Origin: Betaproteobacteria bacterium
GTDB lineage: Bacteria; Pseudomonadota; Gammaproteobacteria; Burkholderiales; SG8-39
DNA: 9,568 nt
NCBI GenBank assembly: GCA_005888925.1
Contig: VBCP01000568.1
Span: 1 to 9,568, forward strand
Direction of reading: 5' to 3'
This document shows positions 6,047 to 9,568 of the stretch, piece by piece. Position numbers and translations under genes: made by a program. Under the pieces are notes generated by a model. It was given only the letters and a program-made list of their open reading frames with translations, was not told where the DNA came from and did not search any database. The number at the start of each line of letters is the position of its first letter. The first letter of the stretch is position 1.

Positions 6047-7587
6047 GGCAACCTGCGTCCGAGGACCACGGTAAAGCGCGGCGCCTCGCCCGATTCCGAC
6101 GCGCCGCCGATGTCTCCGGTGAGCACGCCTTCCGAGGTGATGTCGAACGGCAGCTGCGTGCGCACCAGCTCATAGCCCTCGCCGACCAGCGCGTTGGCGA
6201 AGCGCTGCACCTGGGCCGTGATGCCGCGATAGTCGTTGCGCTGCGTGGCCTGCACGCGCCCCGAAACCTCCACGACCACCATGCTGTCCGAGGCGCCCGC
6301 GGCCGGCGCGGCCGGCTTGAGCGCTCCCTGGCGCAGGTCGCCCGGCCGGCCGACCGCCCAGCGCAGGCCATCGAGCTCGAATTGCGGGTACTGCTCGAGT
6401 ACCCGCGATACGTGCAGGAAGGCGCGCTCGGGATTCGCGCTGTGCTCGGCGATGCGGCGGAATTCCACCACCGTGACCTTGAGGTTCTCGGTGGTCGTGT
6501 CGGTGATCGGGAAGGTCGAGGTGATGCGCTCGTACTGCTGCGCGGCGTTGCGTGCCTCGCGGTTCTGTTCCGCGGCCTGGCCGCGCAGGCTGATCGCCTC
6601 CAGCCAGCGGCTAGCGCCGACCAGCGCGCAGGCGACGAACGCGGCCGCCCCCGCGCCGACGATACCGCGCTGCAGCTGCCAGAGGAAATAGCGCCGTCGG
6701 TCTTCACGGCTGGCGAACTGCTCTGCGGGCGGCTTGTGCGCGGCGAGATGGGCAAAGAGTGCCTCGGCGCTCGCGCCCTCGGGCGGGCGGCGCAGCTTCA
6801 CCGCCTTCAGCGCGTCGGCATATTCGACCACGCGGAACACGAGGCGGGCGTCCGACGGCAGCGCCTGCTCGAACACCGCGCGCTGGCGCGGCGGCGCGAT
6901 GACCAGGACCTGCACCGCGCTGCCGTCGCGCGGCAGCGCGCGCAGCGTTACGAGGTATTGCACCAGGCGCTGCGTCTCGGAGCGCACGAACATCGCGAGT
7001 GCCTGGGGCACGAGATCGACGGTGCGCTCGAGGCGCGCAAAGCGCAGCTTGCCTTGCTCGATATAGCACTGCCGCAGGCCGGCGCGATCGGCGCTGACCA
7101 GCAGCAGCCGGCTGTCCTTCGCGCCGAGCTTCGCCGCGAGCGCCGGCGCGAGCAGCGGCACCGAGTAGACCCCGGAAAGCCGCGTGCCGGCCTCTTCCAG
7201 CGCATCGAGCCAGAGCGCGAGCTGCTGGGTATTGGTGAACGAGGTGAGCAGCACGCGCTCGTTGCGCCGTTCGGGCGTGACCACCTGGCCGAGCGACAGC
7301 GCCGCCGCGAGGCGCGTGTCGCGGTAGCGCTGCGCGAGCCGGCGGCCGAGCAGCGCCTCGCGGTCGGCGCCGCGCACGAAGGGAATCTGCTCCTCGTGGA
7401 AGTCCTCGCCGGCGAGGTCCGCCACCACCGCGAACAAGGCGCCGCGCTGGCCGCGCAGATAGTCGCGGAATTGCGTGATGCCGAGGTCATCGCCGGTGAA
7501 CTTGGCCTCGAGCTCGAGCGCCGAGCCGGCGCTCTTGTAGAGGTAATGGTCCTCGGCCGTGAAGTAGAGGACGCGGCGCTCGGCCAT
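6043..7587 (-). CDS. PilM-PilN-like (MshI/GspL-like) pilus assembly protein
   Basis: This 514-residue protein combines what are two genes in classical type IV pili. Residues 1-290 are soluble and hydrophilic, with beta-strand-rich patterns (AERRVLYFTAEDHYLYK; RLLLVSADRAGLRQCYIEQG at 160-179) that fit a degenerate actin-like PilM/GspL cytoplasmic domain. A single membrane helix lies at about 305-327 (RGIVGAGAAAFVACALVGAS). A helical, coiled-coil-prone segment (330-355) and a periplasmic alpha/beta domain (368-514) fit PilN: VVVEVSGRVQ...YRGITAQVQRFANAL is the ferredoxin-like pattern. GspL and MshI share this cytoplasmic-TM-periplasmic plan. I do not see clear actin-type phosphate loops, so ATP binding is uncertain. 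The ATG at 7587 lies two bases after the stop of the platform gene. A longer in-frame start at 8340 is antisense-free but overlaps that gene by 750 bases and is rejected. The 3' end overlaps the PilO-like gene as ATGA. Confidence 0.8.
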   Translation of the reverse strand: MAERRVLYFTAEDHYLYKSAGSALELEAKFTGDDLGITQFRDYLRGQRGALFAVVADLAGEDFHEEQIPFVRGADREALLGRRLAQRYRDTRLAAALSLGQVVTPERRNERVLLTSFTNTQQLALWLDALEEAGTRLSGVYSVPLLAPALAAKLGAKDSRLLLVSADRAGLRQCYIEQGKLRFARLERTVDLVPQALAMFVRSETQRLVQYLVTLRALPRDGSAVQVLVIAPPRQRAVFEQALPSDARLVFRVVEYADALKAVKLRRPPEGASAEALFAHLAAHKPPAEQFASREDRRRYFLWQLQRGIVGAGAAAFVACALVGASRWLEAISLRGQAAEQNREARNAAQQYERITSTFPITDTTTENLKVTVVEFRRIAEHSANPERAFLHVSRVLEQYPQFELDGLRWAVGRPGDLRQGALKPAAPAAGASDSMVVVEVSGRVQATQRNDYRGITAQVQRFANALVGEGYELVRTQLPFDITSEGVLTGDIGGASESGEAPRFTVVLGRRLP

Positions 7588-7589
7588 GG

Positions 7590-8792
7590 CTAGAACTTCA
7601 TCTTCGAGATGGCGTCGTAGACCGGCCCGAGCACCGAGAGCATCACCCAGCCGAGGATCGCGCCGAGCACCACCGTCAGCGCGGGCTCGATCATCGCCTG
7701 CACCTTGCCGATGGCTTCCTTGACCTCGCGGTTGTAGAAATAGCTGACGTTGAGCAGCGCGGTGTCGAGCCGTCCGGTGTTCTCGCCGATGCGCATCATG
7801 CGGATCACGAGCCGCGGGAACAGCTCCAGGTCCTCGAACGCGGTCGTCAGGTTCTTGCCCTCGGCGATCTGCTGGCCGGCGCTCTTCAGCGCGTGCTCGA
7901 GCGGCTTGTTGCCGACGATCTCCTCGCAGCTGCGGATGGCGTCGAGCACCGTGATGCCCGACGAGTACATCATGGCGAAGCTCGCCGCAAAGCGCGACAG
8001 GATGATCTTGCGCAGGATCGGGCCCAGCAGCGGCATCGAGATCTTGTAGCGGTCGACCAGGTACTCCACCGCCGGATTGGTCTTTATCGCGAACTTCAGG
8101 CCGAACCCCAGCACGAAGGGCGCGGCGAGGATCGCGTACCAGTAGCCGACGAAAAAGTTCGACACCGCGATCAGGACCTTGGTCTGCAGCGGGACGTTCT
8201 CGCCCATGTTGCGGATGAACCCGGTCATCTGCGGCACGAGATAGACCATCAGGAAGAAGGTGACGAGCAGCACGATGCCGCCGACGAAGGCCGGATAGAT
8301 CAGGAGCTTGCGGGTCTGCGCGGCGAGCTCGTCCTCCCATTTCAGCGTCTCGGTGAGACTCTTCAGCACGTCGGAGAGCTTGCCGGTCTGCTCGCCGGAG
8401 CGCACCAGGCTCACGAACACCTTGCTGAAGACCTCGGGAAACTCGGCGAGCGCCTGCGACAGGCTGCGTCCCCCCTCGATCGATTCGACCAGCCCGGCCA
8501 CCACCTCGCGAAAGCGCGCGTTCTCCACGCTCTCGCGCAGGTCCACCAGGCCTTCGGTCACCGGCACCCCCGAGCTCGCGAGCTGCTCGAGGTGGAAGCA
8601 GAAGTTGATCAGGTCCTGGCGCTGGATGCCGCCGCCGAGCAAGCGCATCTTGCTTCGCGAGGGGGCCCCCGTGATGAGATCGAGGTCCATGCGCGACAGG
8701 CGCTGCTCCAGGTCGAACAGGTTCACCGCCTCGACGCGTCCCATGATGCTCTTGCCGTGCGCATCGACCGCCTTGTAGGTGAAGAGTGGCAT
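7590..8792 (-). CDS. PilC/GspF-family inner-membrane platform protein
   Basis: This is a 400-residue polytopic inner-membrane protein, the usual length for the T2SSF family. It starts MPLFTYKAVDAHGK, the typical F-Y-A-D/G opening. Two homologous cytoplasmic domains lie at about 62-187 and 265-388; each carries the family signature, here SLVRSGEQTGKL (128-139) and RMMRIGENTGRL (331-342). Membrane helices are at about 168-188, 214-233 and 371-390. In the family, this protein is the rotor-like platform on which the GspE/PilB ATPase drives subunit insertion. It follows the ATPase gene by 10 bases and precedes the PilM/N-like gene by two, so it is within the operon. I see no defect in it, unlike its neighbour. 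I cannot assign it to type IV pilus, MSHA or type II secretion from sequence alone, so no gene symbol is given. Confidence 0.95.
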   Translation of the reverse strand: MPLFTYKAVDAHGKSIMGRVEAVNLFDLEQRLSRMDLDLITGAPSRSKMRLLGGGIQRQDLINFCFHLEQLASSGVPVTEGLVDLRESVENARFREVVAGLVESIEGGRSLSQALAEFPEVFSKVFVSLVRSGEQTGKLSDVLKSLTETLKWEDELAAQTRKLLIYPAFVGGIVLLVTFFLMVYLVPQMTGFIRNMGENVPLQTKVLIAVSNFFVGYWYAILAAPFVLGFGLKFAIKTNPAVEYLVDRYKISMPLLGPILRKIILSRFAASFAMMYSSGITVLDAIRSCEEIVGNKPLEHALKSAGQQIAEGKNLTTAFEDLELFPRLVIRMMRIGENTGRLDTALLNVSYFYNREVKEAIGKVQAMIEPALTVVLGAILGWVMLSVLGPVYDAISKMKF

Positions 8793-8802
8793 CGGCGGCG
8801 CT

Positions 8803-9153
8803 CTAGGCCATGCGGTCGGTGAGGTCGACCACGCGCATCACTTCGTCGAGGCTCGTGGTGCCCGCGCGCACCAGCCGCACGCCGTCGTCGGCGAGGGTGC
8901 GGAAGCCGCCGGCGCGCGCGGCCGTCAGGATTTCGCGCGCCGTGGCGCGCCGCGCTATCAGCTCGTCGATCGCGCCGTCGATCTTGAGGAGCTCCAGGAT
9001 GCCGTTGCGCCCGCGGTAGCCCTGGTAGTCGCATTGCTCGCAGCCGACCGCTCGGAAGAGCGCCGCCGGCTCGGTCGGCGTCATGCCGAGGAGGCGCCGC
9101 TCCTTGACGTCGGGGTCGTAGGGCTGGCGGCAGGTGCGGCACAGCTTCCTCAC
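8803..9153 (-). CDS. GspE/PilB-family ATPase, C-terminal fragment after a frameshift
   Basis: This is the 3' piece of the broken secretion ATPase gene. Its frame can be read from about 9177 (IGLIAQRLVRKLCRTCRQPY), and the first usable start inside it is a GTG at 9153, so the coordinates given are the 116-residue open frame rather than an independent gene. The AQRLVR motif and the zinc-binding tetracysteine of GspE/PilB/MshE are present: CRTC (residues 5-8) and CEQC (38-41), the expected two CxxC pairs. The usual C-terminal arm follows (GILELLKIDGAIDELI, then a helical tail). This piece lacks the nucleotide-binding core and cannot be an ATPase on its own. No ribosome binding site was found for it. 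If the break is an assembly error, the two pieces form one intact gene with the fragment at 9168-9568. Confidence 0.75.
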   Translation of the reverse strand: MRKLCRTCRQPYDPDVKERRLLGMTPTEPAALFRAVGCEQCDYQGYRGRNGILELLKIDGAIDELIARRATAREILTAARAGGFRTLADDGVRLVRAGTTSLDEVMRVVDLTDRMA

Positions 9154-9167
9154 GAGGCGCTGCGCGA

Positions 9168-9568
9168 TCAGGCCGATGGAAACGCCCCGACCGCCGAGTT
9201 GGTGTGCAGCGTCGAGTACACCTGGTGGCCGGTCATCGCCGCGCGAAACGCCATCTCCGCGGTATCGTGATCGCGTACCTCGCCGACCAGGATCACGTCC
9301 GGATCCTGGCGCATCAGCGCACGCACGCCGTTGGCGAAGTCGAGCTTCGCCGCCTCCGACACGGAAGTTTGCCGGATCAGCGTCATCGGGTATTCGACCG
9401 GGTCTTCCAGCGTCATGATGTTGACGCCGTCGGAATTGATGTGGTTCAGGATCGAGTAGAGCGTGGTGGTCTTGCCGCTGCCGGTGGGCCCGGTCACCAG
9501 GATGATGCCCTCGGGGCGCGCGATCATGCGCTTCAAGAGCTCGAGCTGCGTCTCGTCGAGGTTGAGCT
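9168..9568 (-). CDS. GspE/PilB-family secretion ATPase, core fragment (cut by right edge and by a frameshift)
   Basis: This is the ATP-hydrolysing core of the cytoplasmic motor of a type IV pilus/type II secretion-like machine. The frame enters from the right edge (LNLDETQLELLKRM) and continues through Walker A GPTGSGKTTT (codons 9491-9462), an Asp box with TLEDPVEY, the region VRALMRQDPD, Walker B ILVGEVRD and the His box MTGHQVYSTLHTNSA. All catalytic elements appear intact. The frame then ends abnormally: after NSAVGAF the reading passes to PSA and a TGA at 9170-9168, where family members continue for about 16 residues (RL..G....) to reach AQRLVR. The AQRLVR sequence follows immediately in the next frame. 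The N-terminal domain is outside the window. It is either a pseudogene or a small assembly error. Confidence 0.85.
   Translation of the reverse strand, partial: LNLDETQLELLKRMIARPEGIILVTGPTGSGKTTTLYSILNHINSDGVNIMTLEDPVEYPMTLIRQTSVSEAAKLDFANGVRALMRQDPDVILVGEVRDHDTAEMAFRAAMTGHQVYSTLHTNSAVGAFPSA

Noticed and set aside
6382..7593. Plus-strand open frame of about 403 codons opposite the PilM/N-like gene
   Set aside because: Low-complexity Arg/Ala/Glu composition, no motifs, and complete overlap with a gene supported by architecture and operon context.
9160..9190. Programmed ribosomal frameshift in the ATPase gene
   Set aside because: No slippery heptamer is evident, and about 16 residues expected from the family are absent, which a frameshift alone cannot explain; a deletion fits better.

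Overview
The window is GC-rich (roughly two thirds or more G+C by eye), almost wholly coding, and looks like the chromosome of a proteobacterium. The closest resemblances I recall are Betaproteobacteria, an inference from memory of the prepilin and assembly-protein families rather than from a search. I see no tRNA, rRNA, CRISPR array, insertion sequence or phage gene.

Layout. Positions 1-756 (minus strand) hold the N-terminal 252 codons of an ABC-2 type transporter permease that leaves the window at its left edge. Thirty bases away and divergent, 787-2541 (plus strand) encodes a 584-residue membrane histidine kinase with about seven or eight N-terminal membrane segments and a C-terminal kinase core. 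Everything from 9568 down to 2505 is one tightly packed minus-strand cluster converging on the kinase. In transcription order it contains: a GspE/PilB-type secretion ATPase, cut by the window edge and broken by an internal deletion with frameshift near 9177; a PilC/GspF-type inner-membrane platform protein; a 514-residue protein that appears to join a PilM-like and a PilN-like part around one membrane helix; a PilO-like protein; a small exported protein in the position of PilP; a very large cysteine-rich prepilin-like protein (556 residues); and a smaller classical prepilin (291 residues).

How they work together. The cluster reads as the inner-membrane and pseudopilin half of a type IV pilus/type II secretion-like machine, with a gene order PilB-PilC-PilMN-PilO-PilP like that of MSHA-type clusters. 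Several genes overlap by 4 bases (ATGA or GTGA) and the last two by 29 bases, so this is very probably one translationally coupled operon. The two prepilins share a GRLPCP-centred module and seem to be the specific cargo or fibre subunits. No secretin, retraction ATPase, prepilin peptidase or dominant major pilin lies in the window; they may be beyond the right edge or elsewhere.

Most notable points: the broken ATPase, which is either a decaying system or an assembly error; the oversized prepilin lacking Glu at mature position 5; and the shared module that joins the two prepilins. There is no stretch over 300 bases without a gene.
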